The notes under the pieces were generated by a model. It was given only the letters and a program-made list of their open reading frames with translations. It was not told the origin of the DNA and ran no database searches. Below, piece by piece: positions 53,744 to 63,707 of a stretch of DNA of 64,000 bases. Position 1 is the stretch's first letter. Each line of letters begins with the position of its first letter. The stretch comes from Bacteroidales bacterium. GTDB lineage: Bacteria; Bacteroidota; Bacteroidia; Bacteroidales; Muribaculaceae. Where the stretch lies: contig SFJG01000001.1 of NCBI GenBank assembly GCA_004555955.1, forward strand, positions 1 to 64,000, given 5' to 3'. The position numbers and the translations under genes were made by a program.

Positions 53744-54676
53744 TTACTTGCTCTTCTTGTATTCGCTGGGGGTCATCCCCGTGTGATGCTTAAAATATTT
53801 GCCGAAGAACGACTGGTTGGGGAAATTGAGGCTGTAGGCAATCTCTTGGACGTTCATCGTCGAATATTTTAGCAGATTTTTCGCCTCCAGAATCACGAAA
53901 TGGTTAATCCATTGCGCCACCGAATTACCGCTCGAACGTTTGATGATGGTGGTAAAGTATTTCGGCGACAGGCGCATCTTTTCGGCGTAAAACTTGACGG
54001 AACGCTCCGTTTTGTAGTATTCGCCGAGCAAGACCATAAACTCCTTGAAATATCCGGCATTTTTGTCGAATTCTTCGTTAGAAACCGCCGATTCGATTGT
54101 GTTGTTCACGGTGCGACACACTTTGAAGAAAAAAGCCGACACGAGGCTGCGCATAATCTCGTCCGACACGTCGTCGTGAGCATTATTGTTGATTTCGTCA
54201 GCCAAGGCGCGCCATAAGTTGCACACCTCCGTATAGGTCTTTTCGCCGAGGTCTAAACTTTGATTGTTTTTAAGCGCCAACAATTTTTGCAACATCGGCT
54301 TAAGGTCGAGATTAAGTTTTTTAATAAAATCGAGGTCGACAACCAATGTTTTCACTTTGCAGTCGGCATCATAATCAGTGTCGGCACGCATTAACTGCCC
54401 CGGCATATTGATATACATACCATATTTTTCAACGGTATACACTTCGGAATTGGTCAGCATACGGAACGAGCCGCTCTCGCAAAGCAAAAAAATCAAAGCA
54501 TTGAGGCTGAACGGATGTGCCATCGGCTCGACATACTTTTCTCTTGCAGCCTCCGCCTGTCGGCGAGTGCGCGTTGCCAACAAGCATCCGGGCGTATAGG
54601 CATCCCCTTCTTCTTTGTGGAATATTGAAATGATTTTGTCGAGTGACACTCGCGGTATTTCTTTTATCTCTTGCAT
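53744..54676 (-). CDS. AraC-family transcriptional regulator
   Basis: A 310-residue regulator. The N-terminal half (about 30-150) looks like a cupin-type sensing domain, with AHPFSLNALIFLLCESGSFR. The C-terminal AraC DNA-binding domain (about 210-310) has two helix-turn-helix units: KMRLSPKYFTTIIKRSSGNS and MNVQEIAYSLNFPNQSFFGK, followed by YFKHHTGMTPSEYKK. No ligand or target is evident. It is a single gene. Confidence 0.88.
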   Translation of the reverse strand: MQEIKEIPRVSLDKIISIFHKEEGDAYTPGCLLATRTRRQAEAAREKYVEPMAHPFSLNALIFLLCESGSFRMLTNSEVYTVEKYGMYINMPGQLMRADTDYDADCKVKTLVVDLDFIKKLNLDLKPMLQKLLALKNNQSLDLGEKTYTEVCNLWRALADEINNNAHDDVSDEIMRSLVSAFFFKVCRTVNNTIESAVSNEEFDKNAGYFKEFMVLLGEYYKTERSVKFYAEKMRLSPKYFTTIIKRSSGNSVAQWINHFVILEAKNLLKYSTMNVQEIAYSLNFPNQSFFGKYFKHHTGMTPSEYKKSK

Positions 54677-55036
54677 TTCATTATCTTTCTATTTACAGTC
54701 AGCGTGACGGCACACAACGTCAAAATAAGTATATAGGTCTTATGTCCGTGTCTTCCTGTTGAGCGCTGCACAATCGGCGGTTTTAACCACTCTGCAAAGA
54801 TAACAAATGAATACATTTTTTGTTCAAATAATAGAGCGCGTTCCTTAATCTGACAATATTAAAGGACAAATCGAACACGATTTTGCACCACACGTCCGAA
54901 AATACGCCGAAAAATCGTGGAAAAAATACGCTATGAACTAACCACAACAAAATGTTTAACTTTGTCGTTGCCGATTTGCATTTTGTCGTTAAATATTGTA
55001 CATTTGCAAAAGTCTAAACCAACTAAATCTTTAATT
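54677..55036. other. Intergenic region between araC and DUF4836 genes
   Basis: These 360 bases hold a copy (g) of the dispersed palindrome family, TAGAGCGCGTTCCTTAA at 54832-54848, and the DUF4836 promoter. No gene is supported; an in-frame ATG at 54917 precedes the promoter of the lipoprotein gene and is not used. Confidence 0.6.
54975..55006 (+). promoter_or_regulatory. Promoter of the DUF4836-ABC operon
   Basis: TTTG (54975-54978), a 20-base spacer, then TACATTTG (54999-55006), 30 bases before the ATG at 55037. It decides against the longer upstream start. Confidence 0.65.
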
Positions 55037-56371
55037 ATGAACAACAGATTGCTCGCGAGTGCCAAATGCGCAGTTTTGGCGTTATTAGTTGTATTGGTTG
55101 CATCGTGCTCCAAAACTTCGGAATTGCTCAATTACGTTCCGGCAGACACAAAATTTGCCGCAACAGTCTCGCTTGGCGACTTGATAAAGAAGTCGAATAT
55201 CAAAGATTTAAATCTTCCCGACAATGACGAACAATCAAAAAAATTTGTCAACGGCGACTACGGTCTTGCCTACGATAAAGCCGTTTCGTTCGAATACAAA
55301 GACAGGATTTTCTTAGTGTTGGAAATCGACGATATGGACAAATTCGAGAAACAAATGACGGTTGAAACTATCGACAACGTCAACGTCTACACCGACAAAG
55401 ACAATGCGGGCTTCAACGTAGCAGTGGTCGACGGCATCGCATTTACGGGCGACGCTTCCAAAAACAAAATGGCTGAGTGTGTCAACTTCGTCAACAACCT
55501 TGCCGACGAGGCGCGCCTATCGTCGACCGACATCGCCGACAAACTGAGCGGTCACGACATCGACTTCTACGTCAACATCGGCGATGCGCTCGCTTACTAT
55601 GCCTCTCAGCTGGAGCAAATCATCGGCATTAGCAACATCGACAAGGCTAAGTCGTTCGGCTACCTCGATTTCGACAAGAACGAAATCAAAGGCGTTATGA
55701 CTTTCGTTGATGCCGATGGCAACAACATCCTCAAAACAGCCGACTTGGGCGACTTCGACACCGATATGCTCAATCTCATCGATGCTAATATGAACAGCAT
55801 CTTTGCTCTGAAAATCAAAAACGACATCCTCAAAAAAGCGGCATTGCTTGCTCCGACCAACAACGGCATGATGGCTTTGGTGTCGCAAATGATTCTTGCA
55901 AACCTCGAAGGCGACATCGCTATAGGTGTCAAAACCAAAGATATACAAGATGTGTATAACAACTCGGCAACCGCCGTTGTCAAACTCAAAGAAGGCTCGA
56001 AAGACTCGCTCCGCCAACTCATTGAAAATCAACTCAACCTCAAGCAAGATGCTACCGGTCAATATTCGCTAAAAGGTCTTCTCGGCAAGGACATCAACGT
56101 CGGCTTTAAAGACGATTACCTCTATATGACCAACGTGCCGCTCCCGGCAAACACGTTTGCCAAAGCAGATGCCGCAAATGCGTTCGACGACAAAACTTTT
56201 GCATTGTTCACCGACATCTCCGCTTTGTCGGAATTCAATCCGATAATTCCTAAAATCGACGGCACATCGACCATTACGCTCGACGATAAACAACTATCAT
56301 TCGAGCTACACGCCAACCACAACGAAGGCAATATCCTTGCCTACTTCTTGAAAACGGCTATTAACCTATAA
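55037..56371 (+). CDS. DUF4836-type lipoprotein
   Basis: A 444-residue lipoprotein; the signal sequence ends in the lipobox LVVLVASC, followed by SKTSELLNYVPADTKFAATV. That opening (a lipid anchor, then VPADxxxVxxV) and the overall layout fit the Bacteroidetes DUF4836 family, whose function is unknown. The body is a mixed alpha/beta periplasmic or outer-membrane protein without recognisable catalytic motifs. It lies 5 bases before an ABC ATPase gene, so a role with that transporter is possible but unproven. Confidence 0.7.
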   Translation: MNNRLLASAKCAVLALLVVLVASCSKTSELLNYVPADTKFAATVSLGDLIKKSNIKDLNLPDNDEQSKKFVNGDYGLAYDKAVSFEYKDRIFLVLEIDDMDKFEKQMTVETIDNVNVYTDKDNAGFNVAVVDGIAFTGDASKNKMAECVNFVNNLADEARLSSTDIADKLSGHDIDFYVNIGDALAYYASQLEQIIGISNIDKAKSFGYLDFDKNEIKGVMTFVDADGNNILKTADLGDFDTDMLNLIDANMNSIFALKIKNDILKKAALLAPTNNGMMALVSQMILANLEGDIAIGVKTKDIQDVYNNSATAVVKLKEGSKDSLRQLIENQLNLKQDATGQYSLKGLLGKDINVGFKDDYLYMTNVPLPANTFAKADAANAFDDKTFALFTDISALSEFNPIIPKIDGTSTITLDDKQLSFELHANHNEGNILAYFLKTAINL

Positions 56372-56376
56372 CGCAA

Positions 56377-57021
56377 ATGCAATCAATCACACTATCCGAC
56401 GTTCTGCCACGGGTCTTCGCCGACCGTAGCGACATTCGCTCGCAGGTTTGGCGAACCGACCTGAGACTCGAGTCGGGAAAGAAATATCTCATTATGGCGG
56501 AAAGCGGTGGCGGAAAGTCATCGCTTTGCGCCTATATCTATGGCTACCGAACCGACTACGAGGGCACCATACGCTTCGACAACCGCTCTATCGGCGAACT
56601 GTCGATTGCCGAATGGTGTAACGTGCGCCGAAACGATATAGCCTATCTTCCGCAAGAGCTACGGCTATTCCCCGAACTTACCGCGCTCGAAAACGTAGAA
56701 CTCAAAAATCGGCTCAGCCGACACAAAACGTCTGAGCAAATCACCGAAATGTTCGACCGCCTCGGCATCGCCGACAAACTTAACAGCCCTGTCGGCAAAC
56801 TTTCAATTGGGCAGCAGCAGCGCGTAGCCATCATCCGCACGCTCTGCCAACCTTGCTCTTTCTTCCTGCTCGACGAGCCGGTGAGCCACCTCGACGCCGC
56901 CAACAACAGCATCGTTGCCAGAATGGTGACCGAAGAGGCTGAACGTCTCGGCGCCGGTATAATCGCTACTTCGGTTGGCAACAACCTGGATATCAACGCA
57001 GAGGAGGTGCTACGACTATGA
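56377..57021 (+). CDS. ABC transporter ATP-binding protein, atypical
   Basis: A 214-residue ATPase. Walker A is AESGGGKSSL (about 46-55), with Ala-Glu in place of the usual Gly-Pro. The Q-loop lies in AYLPQELRLFPELTALENVE, the signature is KLSIGQQQRVAIIRTL and Walker B is FFLLDEPVSHLDAA. The expected H-loop (THD) is replaced by IIATSVGNNL, with no His. Its permease partner starts within its last codons (ATGA). It probably belongs to a MacB/LolCDE-like or FtsEX-like exporter or mechanotransducer; the substrate is unknown. Confidence 0.8.
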   Translation: MQSITLSDVLPRVFADRSDIRSQVWRTDLRLESGKKYLIMAESGGGKSSLCAYIYGYRTDYEGTIRFDNRSIGELSIAEWCNVRRNDIAYLPQELRLFPELTALENVELKNRLSRHKTSEQITEMFDRLGIADKLNSPVGKLSIGQQQRVAIIRTLCQPCSFFLLDEPVSHLDAANNSIVARMVTEEAERLGAGIIATSVGNNLDINAEEVLRL

Positions 57022-58232
57022 AAGGACTTCTTTGGAAACTTCTCAAAAAGCACGTCAGCAAAAGCCAAATGTTCGGTTTTGCCCTGGCTAACATCATCGG
57101 TCTGACAATCGTGCTCCTGGGTGTGCAATTCTACCAAGACGTGCGCAATATCTTTGCCGACGAAGACAGCTTTATGCGCAAAGATTATCTCGTCGTGACA
57201 AAACGCGTCGGCGAACTCAACGCTATAGCCACCATGATGGGCGGTGGCGCTAACACGTTTACCGACAACGAACTCACCCAACTGCGCAACGAGCCGTGGG
57301 TGCGCGATGTCGGCGAATTTTCGACGTCTAACTACCAAGTCTACGGCACTATCTCTCTCGCCGGTCAGTCGGTGTCGCTCCGCTCGAGTTTCTTCTTCGA
57401 AGCCGTGCCCGACAAATTTCTCGACGTCAAAAGCAAGGATTGGCATTTCGACCCCGAGCACCCGCAAATACCCATCATTGTCTCGAAAGACTACCTGTCG
57501 CTCTACAACTTCGGCTTTGCCGCCTCGCAAGGAATGCCGCAAATGAGCGAAAATATGATAGGTATGGTGCCCATCGTCTTCCGACTTACGGGTAACAACG
57601 GCACGCAAGACTACCTCGAAGGTCGTATCGTCGGCTTTTCGAACCGTCTCAACACTATCATCGTTCCACAATCGTTTATGGACTGGAGCAACAAACGCTA
57701 CGCTCCCAATGCCGACTCGCAAGCTTCGCGAATCATCGTCGAAGTGTCGAATCCCGGCGACCCCGCCGTCGAATCTTATATGAATTCGCACGGCTACGAA
57801 ATTGCCGGCGACAAACTCAACAGCAGCAAAGCAAACCGCCTGCTCACCATCATCTTGAGCATCGTCGTTGCAATCGGGCTGGTCATCTGCGTCCTCTCGT
57901 TCTTTATCCTTATCTTGAGTATCTTCCTGCTCTTGCAAAAGAACACGCAGAAACTCCAAAACCTGCTGCTGTTAGGCTACTCGCCACGGCAAGTGTCGGG
58001 CATGTACGTGCGTATGATTGTCTACATCAACATTGCCGTCTATGTGCTTTCGATAGCGGCAATGCTCGTTGCTCGAACATACTATCTTCCTTTGGTGCAA
58101 GCCTTCGGCGCTCATAACGCAGGCATCGAAGTTGCCGCAGCCGTCGGCGCCGCGCTGATTGCCGTAATCACCCTCGGCAACGTCACCGCCGTGCGACGAA
58201 AAGTTCGCAACCTCTGGTTGCTCGAAAAATAA
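57018..58232 (+). CDS. ABC transporter permease, FtsX-like
   Basis: A 404-residue permease with the four-helix FtsX/MacB layout. One N-terminal helix (about 18-40, FALANIIGLTIVLLGVQFY) is followed by a large periplasmic domain (about 45-265). Three C-terminal helices lie at about 270-305, 328-352 and 366-392. A coupling-like stretch, LLQKNTQKLQNLLLLGYSPR, lies between helices 2 and 3, as in FtsX-domain proteins. It pairs with the ATPase just upstream (4-base overlap) and perhaps with the DUF4836 lipoprotein. Confidence 0.8.
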   Translation: MKGLLWKLLKKHVSKSQMFGFALANIIGLTIVLLGVQFYQDVRNIFADEDSFMRKDYLVVTKRVGELNAIATMMGGGANTFTDNELTQLRNEPWVRDVGEFSTSNYQVYGTISLAGQSVSLRSSFFFEAVPDKFLDVKSKDWHFDPEHPQIPIIVSKDYLSLYNFGFAASQGMPQMSENMIGMVPIVFRLTGNNGTQDYLEGRIVGFSNRLNTIIVPQSFMDWSNKRYAPNADSQASRIIVEVSNPGDPAVESYMNSHGYEIAGDKLNSSKANRLLTIILSIVVAIGLVICVLSFFILILSIFLLLQKNTQKLQNLLLLGYSPRQVSGMYVRMIVYINIAVYVLSIAAMLVARTYYLPLVQAFGAHNAGIEVAAAVGAALIAVITLGNVTAVRRKVRNLWLLEK

Positions 58233-58337
58233 GCACGGAAATAGCACTATTTGATAGTTAAACTATGTTATACTTTTTGTTGTATTATTAATTATTCTTA
58301 ATAATTTTCATTAAAAAAGAGGTATTGAACGCGTCGA

Positions 58338-58369
58338 TTTGCGAAAATACAATAATATATATATCTTTG
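58338..58369 (+). promoter_or_regulatory. Promoter of rimP-nusA-infB
   Basis: TTTG (58338-58341), a 20-base spacer, then TATCTTTG (58362-58369). The leader to the rimP ATG is about 70 bases. AT-rich DNA fills 58233-58337. Confidence 0.7.
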
Positions 58370-58439
58370 CAAACGGAATGGAATCAAGGAGGGGGCGGAC
58401 GTCTTCTCCTTTGTTTTTGAACAAATTAGAACAACAAAT

Positions 58440-58904
58440 ATGATAGACAAAGAACTGCTGCGCGCCACGCTCGAACAGGCAATGGAAGGCACCGACCTGT
58501 TTTTGGTCGACATCACCATCGGCGCCGACAACCATATCGTGGTCGACATCGATAGCGACTCAAGCGTCGACATCGACGAATGCGTCAGCCTCACCCGCGC
58601 GGTCGAAGCCCGCTTCGACCGCGACACCGAAGACTACGACCTCGAAATAGGCTCGGCAGGCATCACCGCACCGCTGCAAATGCCCCGCCAGTATGCCAAA
58701 TACATTGGCAAAAACGTAGAAGTTCTAACCGCCGACGGACGCAAACTCAAAGGCGAGCTCCGCGCTGCCGATGACGAAGGTTTCACCATTGCAGTCTTGA
58801 AAAAAGAAAAACCCGAAGGCGCAAAACGCCCGATAATGGTGGCTCACGAACTGACTTTTAACTATAGCGAAATAAAATATACAAAATACTTAATAGAGTT
58901 TTAG
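58440..58904 (+). CDS. rimP: Ribosome maturation factor RimP
   Basis: RimP helps assemble the 30S subunit. The 154-residue protein has the N-terminal alpha/beta domain with HIVVDIDSDSSVDIDECVSL and YDLEIGSAGITAPL, and the C-terminal SH3-like domain with GKNVEVLTADGRKLKGELRA. Length is normal. Its place before nusA and infB is the common bacterial order. The gap to nusA is 4 bases. Confidence 0.94.
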   Translation: MIDKELLRATLEQAMEGTDLFLVDITIGADNHIVVDIDSDSSVDIDECVSLTRAVEARFDRDTEDYDLEIGSAGITAPLQMPRQYAKYIGKNVEVLTADGRKLKGELRAADDEGFTIAVLKKEKPEGAKRPIMVAHELTFNYSEIKYTKYLIEF

Positions 58905-58908
58905 CAAT

Positions 58909-60153
58909 ATGGCAAAGAAAGAGGAAACCAGCATGGTCGAAACCTTTAAGGAATTTAACGACGACAAGCACATCGATAAAACCACAATGATAAGCGTGCT
59001 CGAGGAATCGTTTCGCAACGTGTTGGCGAAAATGTTCGGCTCCGACGAGAATTTCGTTGTGATTATGAACCCCGACAAAGGCGACTGCGAGATATATCAA
59101 AATTTGGAAGTTGTAGCCGATGGCGAAGTCGAAAATCCAAGTATGCAAATCGGGTTGACCGAGGCTCGCGCCATCGACGCAGAATGTCAAATCGGCGAAG
59201 AAGTTACCAAAGAAATCGTATTCGAGAAATTCGGTCGTCGCGCCATCCTGACACTGCGTCAAACCTTGGCTTCCAAGATTCTCGACCTCCAAAAAGATGC
59301 TATCTACAACAAGTTTAAAGCCATGGAGGGCGAAATCGTAACCGGCGACATCTACCAAGTGTGGAAGCGCGAAGTGCTCGTGCTCGACGAAGACCACAAC
59401 GAACTCATCCTCCCCAAAGACGAGCAAATACCGTCCGACCGCTACCGCAAGGGCGAATCGCTCCGCGCCGTTATTAAAGAAGTGCAAAACATCAACAACA
59501 ACCCGAAAGTCATCATCTCGCGCACCAGCCCGGAATTCCTCCGCCGCTTGTTCGAACAAGAAGTGCCCGAAATTCACGACGGTCTGATTGTTATCAAAGC
59601 AATTGCCCGCATCCCGGGCGAACGCGCTAAGATTGCCGTTGAGTCGTACGACGACCGTATCGACCCCGTTGGCGCTTGCGTCGGCGTTAAAGGCTCGCGA
59701 ATCCACGGCATCGTCCGCGAACTCCGCAACGAAAACATCGACGTTATCAACTATACTTCCAACATCGACCTCTTCATTCGCCGCGCCCTGAGCCCCGCGA
59801 AAATCTCATCGGTTCGCATCAACGAAGAAGAGAAATATGCCGAAGTGATGCTACGTCCCGAAGAAGTGTCGCTCGCAATCGGTAAAGGCGGCTTGAACAT
59901 CAAACTCGCCACCATGCTTACCGGTTATCAAATCGACGTATATCGCTACACCGACGACAGCGACGACATCTACCTCGACGAATTCAACGATGAAATCGAC
60001 GGATGGGTTATCGAAGCGCTCAAAAACATCGGCCTTACTACCGCCAAGAGCGTGTTGAGCACCCCTCGCGAACAAATCATCGAAAAAGCCGACCTCGAAG
60101 AAGACACCGTCAACTATGTCTTCGACGTGCTCCGTGCCGAATTTGAAGACTAA
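58909..60153 (+). CDS. nusA: Transcription elongation/termination factor NusA
   Basis: NusA binds RNA polymerase and nascent RNA and modulates pausing, termination and antitermination. The 414-residue protein has the N-terminal polymerase-binding domain (about 10-130), an S1 domain (about 135-200, GEIVTGDIYQVWKREVLVLD) and two KH domains. These include DPVGACVGVKGSRIHGIVRE and SLAIGKGGLNIKLATMLTGY. A short acidic C-terminus replaces the repeats of the E. coli protein, which is usual in the phylum. Confidence 0.95.
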   Translation: MAKKEETSMVETFKEFNDDKHIDKTTMISVLEESFRNVLAKMFGSDENFVVIMNPDKGDCEIYQNLEVVADGEVENPSMQIGLTEARAIDAECQIGEEVTKEIVFEKFGRRAILTLRQTLASKILDLQKDAIYNKFKAMEGEIVTGDIYQVWKREVLVLDEDHNELILPKDEQIPSDRYRKGESLRAVIKEVQNINNNPKVIISRTSPEFLRRLFEQEVPEIHDGLIVIKAIARIPGERAKIAVESYDDRIDPVGACVGVKGSRIHGIVRELRNENIDVINYTSNIDLFIRRALSPAKISSVRINEEEKYAEVMLRPEEVSLAIGKGGLNIKLATMLTGYQIDVYRYTDDSDDIYLDEFNDEIDGWVIEALKNIGLTTAKSVLSTPREQIIEKADLEEDTVNYVFDVLRAEFED

Positions 60154-60270
60154 GTCGATTTGCCCCGCGCAGCTCTTTGAGACTTGCCCCGGGCGTCGCC
60201 ATTGCGAGATACGTTAAGAGCATGTTCGACTTCAAAACAGGCTCATAGAATAATACTTACTATACAATAT

Positions 60271-63042
60271 ATGGCAATAAAGATAAGTAAAGTAGCAAGA
60301 GAACTAAATGTAGGTTTCCAAACGCTGGTGGAATTCCTGCATAAAAACAATCAAGACGTGGAGAACAACATCAACGCACGTCTTACCGACGAACAGTATG
60401 AGATGCTTGTCAAAGCGTTTAAAAACGACCAAGACCTCAAACAAAAGTCGGACATGTACATCACAAGCCGCCACAAAGAAAAGGAGAAGGCTAAAACCGC
60501 TCCTCAGCAGCCTGTTGAAGAAATCAAGACAGTCGTTACTCCCGTATCGGCTCCTAAGATTGTCGGCAAAATCGACCTCGACCCAAAGCCGGAACCCAAA
60601 CCCGAGCCTAAGCCCGAACCCAAACCGGAACCTAAGCCGGAACCCAAACTGGAGCCTAAACCCGAGCCCAAACCGGAACCCAAACCCGAGCCTAAGCCCG
60701 AAGTAGTCGAAACTAAGCCCGAACCCGTTGCGCCTAAAGTCAGCGAAAAGCCTGTCGCTCCCGCAAAAAAGCACGACAAGCAGAAACCCGCCATCAAGAC
60801 TAACGCCGACGGCACCGAGATTATTACCGTCGTTGAACAAATCTCAGCGCCGAAAATCATCGGTAAAATCAACCTCGACGAAATCAACCAACAAACTCGT
60901 CCCAAGAAAAAGTCGAAAGAAGAAAAGCGCCGCGAACGCATGGCGAAAGACTCTGCCGGAAACGACGTAGAAAAGAAGAAACGTAAACGTATCGGCAAAG
61001 AAAAAGTCGACATCGAAAACGCTTCCGACAACCAGCAGTCGCAGGGTCAACGCGGAGCAAAACCCGACTCTAAAAAAGACAAAAACGCCGCATCGAAGAA
61101 GGCTGACCGTCAAAAGCCCAAAAAGCACATCAAGCCCGAAGTGAGCGAAGACGACGTTCAGAAGCAAGTCAAAGAAACACTCGCACGACTCACCAACAAG
61201 CCTCAAAAGAAGAGTGCTAAATGGAGAAAAGAGAAACGCGAAGCCAACGAAGAGCGCGAACGCGAAGAAGCCGAACTCGAATTGAAGGAGAGCAAGATTC
61301 TCCGCATCACTGAGTTTGTTACAGCCAACGACCTCGCTATGATGATGGACGTGCCCGTCAACAAGGTTATTGCCACTTGTATGAACTTAGGCGTGATGGT
61401 ATCAATCAACCAGCGTCTTGATGCCGAAACCATCAACATCGTTGCCGACGAATTCGGATTCAAAACCGAATACGTCAGCGCGGAAGTGTCGGAAGCTATC
61501 ACCGTCGAAGAAGATGACGAAGAAGACCTCCAACAACGTCCGCCGATTGTCACCGTAATGGGTCACGTCGACCACGGTAAAACCTCGCTGCTCGACTATA
61601 TCCGTAATGCCAACGTAATCGCCGGAGAGGCGGGCGGCATCACTCAGCACATCGGTGCTTACAACGTGAAACTCGAAGACGGCCGTCGCATCACGTTCCT
61701 CGACACGCCGGGTCACGAAGCGTTTACCGCCATGCGTGCCCGCGGTGCCAAAGTGACCGACGTCGCCATCATCATCGTTGCCGCCGACGATAACGTCATG
61801 CCGCAAACCGTTGAGGCCATCAACCACGCCTCGGCTGCCGGAGTGCCTATCGTTTTTGCCATCAACAAAGTCGATAAGCCTAACGCCAACCCCGACAAAA
61901 TCAAGGAAGAACTTGCCAACATGAACTACCTCGTCGAAGAATGGGGCGGTAAATATCAGTCGCAAGACATCTCCGCAAAGAAAGGTACCGGCGTCAAAGA
62001 GCTGCTCGAGAAAGTGCTCCTCGAAGCCGAAATGCTCGACCTCAAGGCAAACCCCGACCGCAAAGCCATCGGTAGCGTCATCGAGTCGTCGCTCGACAAA
62101 GGTCGCGGCTACACAGCCACCGTGCTCGTCAGCAACGGTACGCTCCGCGTGGGCGACATCATGGTTGCCGGCACAAGCTACGGCAAGATTCGCGCTATGT
62201 TCAACGAACGTAACCAACGCATCAAAGAAGCAGGACCTTCGGCGCCCGCTCTCGTGCTCGGTCTCAACGGTGCACCCACCGCAGGCGACACTTTCAACAT
62301 AATGGAAAGCGACCGCGAAGCACGCGAAATTGCCAACCGTCGCGAACAACTCCAACGCGAACTGAAAGAGCGCACACGCCGCCTTCCCGGTCTCGACGAC
62401 ATCGCACGCCGTCGTGCTCTCGGCGAATTCCACGAGCTTAACCTCATCGTCAAAGGCGACGTCGACGGCTCTATCGAAGCGCTCAGCGACTCGCTCATCA
62501 AGTTGTCGACTCCCGAAGTGCAAGTCAACGTCATCCACAAAGCCGTCGGTGCAATCTCCGAGAGCGACGTCACCCTTGCCGCTGCTTCCGATGCCGTCAT
62601 CATCGGCTTCCAAGTTCGCCCATCTGTTGCCGCTAAACGATTGGCGGAAAACGACGGCGTCGACATCCGTCTCTACTCGATTATCTACGATGCTATCGAA
62701 GAAATCAAAGACGCTATGGCAGGTATGCTCTCGCCCGAAATCAAAGAAGAGGTTACAGGTACGGCTGAAGTGCTGCAAACCTACAAGATTTCGCGCGTAG
62801 GCACAATCGCCGGATGTATGGTCCGCGAAGGCAAAATCAAGCGCACAAGCAAGATTCGCCTTATCCGCGACGGTATCGTTAAGTATACCGGCGAACTCGG
62901 CTCGCTCAAGCGCTTCAAAGACGACGTCAAGGAAGTGCTCTCGGGCTACGACTGCGGTCTGAACATCACCAACTACAACGACATCAAAGAAGGCGACATG
63001 ATTGAAGCCTTCGAAGAAGTCGAAGTGTCGAAGAAACTGTAA
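60271..63042 (+). CDS. infB: Translation initiation factor IF-2
   Basis: IF-2 is the GTPase that brings fMet-tRNA to the 30S subunit and promotes joining of the 50S. The 923-residue protein starts [21 protein letters not shown] Pro-Glu-Pro-Lys repeat linker lies at about 106-145 and a highly charged Lys/Glu region continues to about 370. The GTP domain has G1 GHVDHGKTS (431-439), G3 DTPGHEAF and G4 NKVDKP; beta-barrel and C-terminal domains follow. The frame extends upstream to 60184, but the family start is the ATG at 60271. Its TAA stop is part of an inverted repeat (63040-63055). Confidence 0.96.
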   Translation: MAIKISKVARELNVGFQTLVEFLHKNNQDVENNINARLTDEQYEMLVKAFKNDQDLKQKSDMYITSRHKEKEKAKTAPQQPVEEIKTVVTPVSAPKIVGKIDLDPKPEPKPEPKPEPKPEPKPEPKLEPKPEPKPEPKPEPKPEVVETKPEPVAPKVSEKPVAPAKKHDKQKPAIKTNADGTEIITVVEQISAPKIIGKINLDEINQQTRPKKKSKEEKRRERMAKDSAGNDVEKKKRKRIGKEKVDIENASDNQQSQGQRGAKPDSKKDKNAASKKADRQKPKKHIKPEVSEDDVQKQVKETLARLTNKPQKKSAKWRKEKREANEEREREEAELELKESKILRITEFVTANDLAMMMDVPVNKVIATCMNLGVMVSINQRLDAETINIVADEFGFKTEYVSAEVSEAITVEEDDEEDLQQRPPIVTVMGHVDHGKTSLLDYIRNANVIAGEAGGITQHIGAYNVKLEDGRRITFLDTPGHEAFTAMRARGAKVTDVAIIIVAADDNVMPQTVEAINHASAAGVPIVFAINKVDKPNANPDKIKEELANMNYLVEEWGGKYQSQDISAKKGTGVKELLEKVLLEAEMLDLKANPDRKAIGSVIESSLDKGRGYTATVLVSNGTLRVGDIMVAGTSYGKIRAMFNERNQRIKEAGPSAPALVLGLNGAPTAGDTFNIMESDREAREIANRREQLQRELKERTRRLPGLDDIARRRALGEFHELNLIVKGDVDGSIEALSDSLIKLSTPEVQVNVIHKAVGAISESDVTLAAASDAVIIGFQVRPSVAAKRLAENDGVDIRLYSIIYDAIEEIKDAMAGMLSPEIKEEVTGTAEVLQTYKISRVGTIAGCMVREGKIKRTSKIRLIRDGIVKYTGELGSLKRFKDDVKEVLSGYDCGLNITNYNDIKEGDMIEAFEEVEVSKKL

Positions 63043-63219
63043 CCTGCATTATTCACACTATTCCGTTACGAAAGGGCTAAATGGCAATACATTAGCGTGA
63101 GCGCAGCGATGACGATTCAGAATGTAGTAAATCCTACCTTTAAAGAGGAAGAGCGAGCATTGCGCTAAGGTGCCGGCAGTTAGTCCTTGCAGTAGTAAAA
63201 GTTTGAATAATGCAGGTTA
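63040..63219. mobile_element. 180-bp MITE-like element between infB and folK
   Basis: TAACCTGCATTATTCA (63040-63055) and TGAATAATGCAGGTTA (63204-63219) are perfect 16-base inverted repeats. The outermost TA on each side would fit a TA target duplication, as made by IS630/Tc1-mariner-type transposases. The inside has no gene. The left end holds the infB stop codon, and the right end holds the ATG used by folK. Confidence 0.65.
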
Positions 63220-63707
63220 GATTGAGAACAGTAGCCATCAACATAGGCACAAACCTCGGCGACCGCCGAGCCAACATCGAGTTTGCTCTCGCTCGCATCG
63301 CCCGTTTTGCCTCTGACCTACAAACCTCTCACATCTACGAATCCGAATCATGGGGTTACACGTCGTGTAACCCCTATTATAATATCGGGGCAACCTTCTC
63401 ATCCGACGAGAGTCCCCACGACATCTACGAGCGTCTGCACGCCATCGAATGCGAGGCGCAAAGCACCGTGCATCGAAACGCCGACGGCACTTACGCCGAC
63501 CGCCGACTCGACATCGACATAATCTACATCGGCAACGAAATCTACAACGGCGAAATAATCATCCCTCACCCGCGAATGCATCTCCGCAACTTCGTTTTGC
63601 TGCCGCTACTCGAACTCACGCCCGACTGGCGACATCCCCTCGTCGGCAAAACCATCCGCCAACTCGCATCACTCCTCGAGGAGGAGGGGTTAGAGGTTAG
63701 AGGTTAG
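63210..63707 (+). CDS. folK: 2-amino-4-hydroxy-6-hydroxymethyldihydropteridine pyrophosphokinase
   Basis: FolK transfers pyrophosphate from ATP to hydroxymethyldihydropterin before dihydropteroate synthesis. The 165-residue protein has AINIGTNLGDRRANIEFALA, DRRLDIDIIYIGNEIYN with the metal-binding Asp pair, and IIPHPRMHLRNFVLLPLLEL, the family signature. The ATG at 63210 lies in the arm of a MITE-like element, so the first residues (MQV) may not be ancestral; a TTG at 63222 is a possible older start. The last residues (GLEVRG) are encoded by a heptamer repeat. It adds folate genes to thyA/folA elsewhere in the window. Confidence 0.93.
   Translation: MQVRLRTVAINIGTNLGDRRANIEFALARIARFASDLQTSHIYESESWGYTSCNPYYNIGATFSSDESPHDIYERLHAIECEAQSTVHRNADGTYADRRLDIDIIYIGNEIYNGEIIIPHPRMHLRNFVLLPLLELTPDWRHPLVGKTIRQLASLLEEEGLEVRG

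Noticed and set aside
60154..60270. An extended N-terminus of IF-2 starting at 60184
   Set aside because: The extra residues do not resemble the family, while [13 protein letters not shown] at 60271 is the conserved start.
61402..62778. A 458-codon minus-strand frame over infB
   Set aside because: Antisense shadow of the conserved IF-2 GTPase region.
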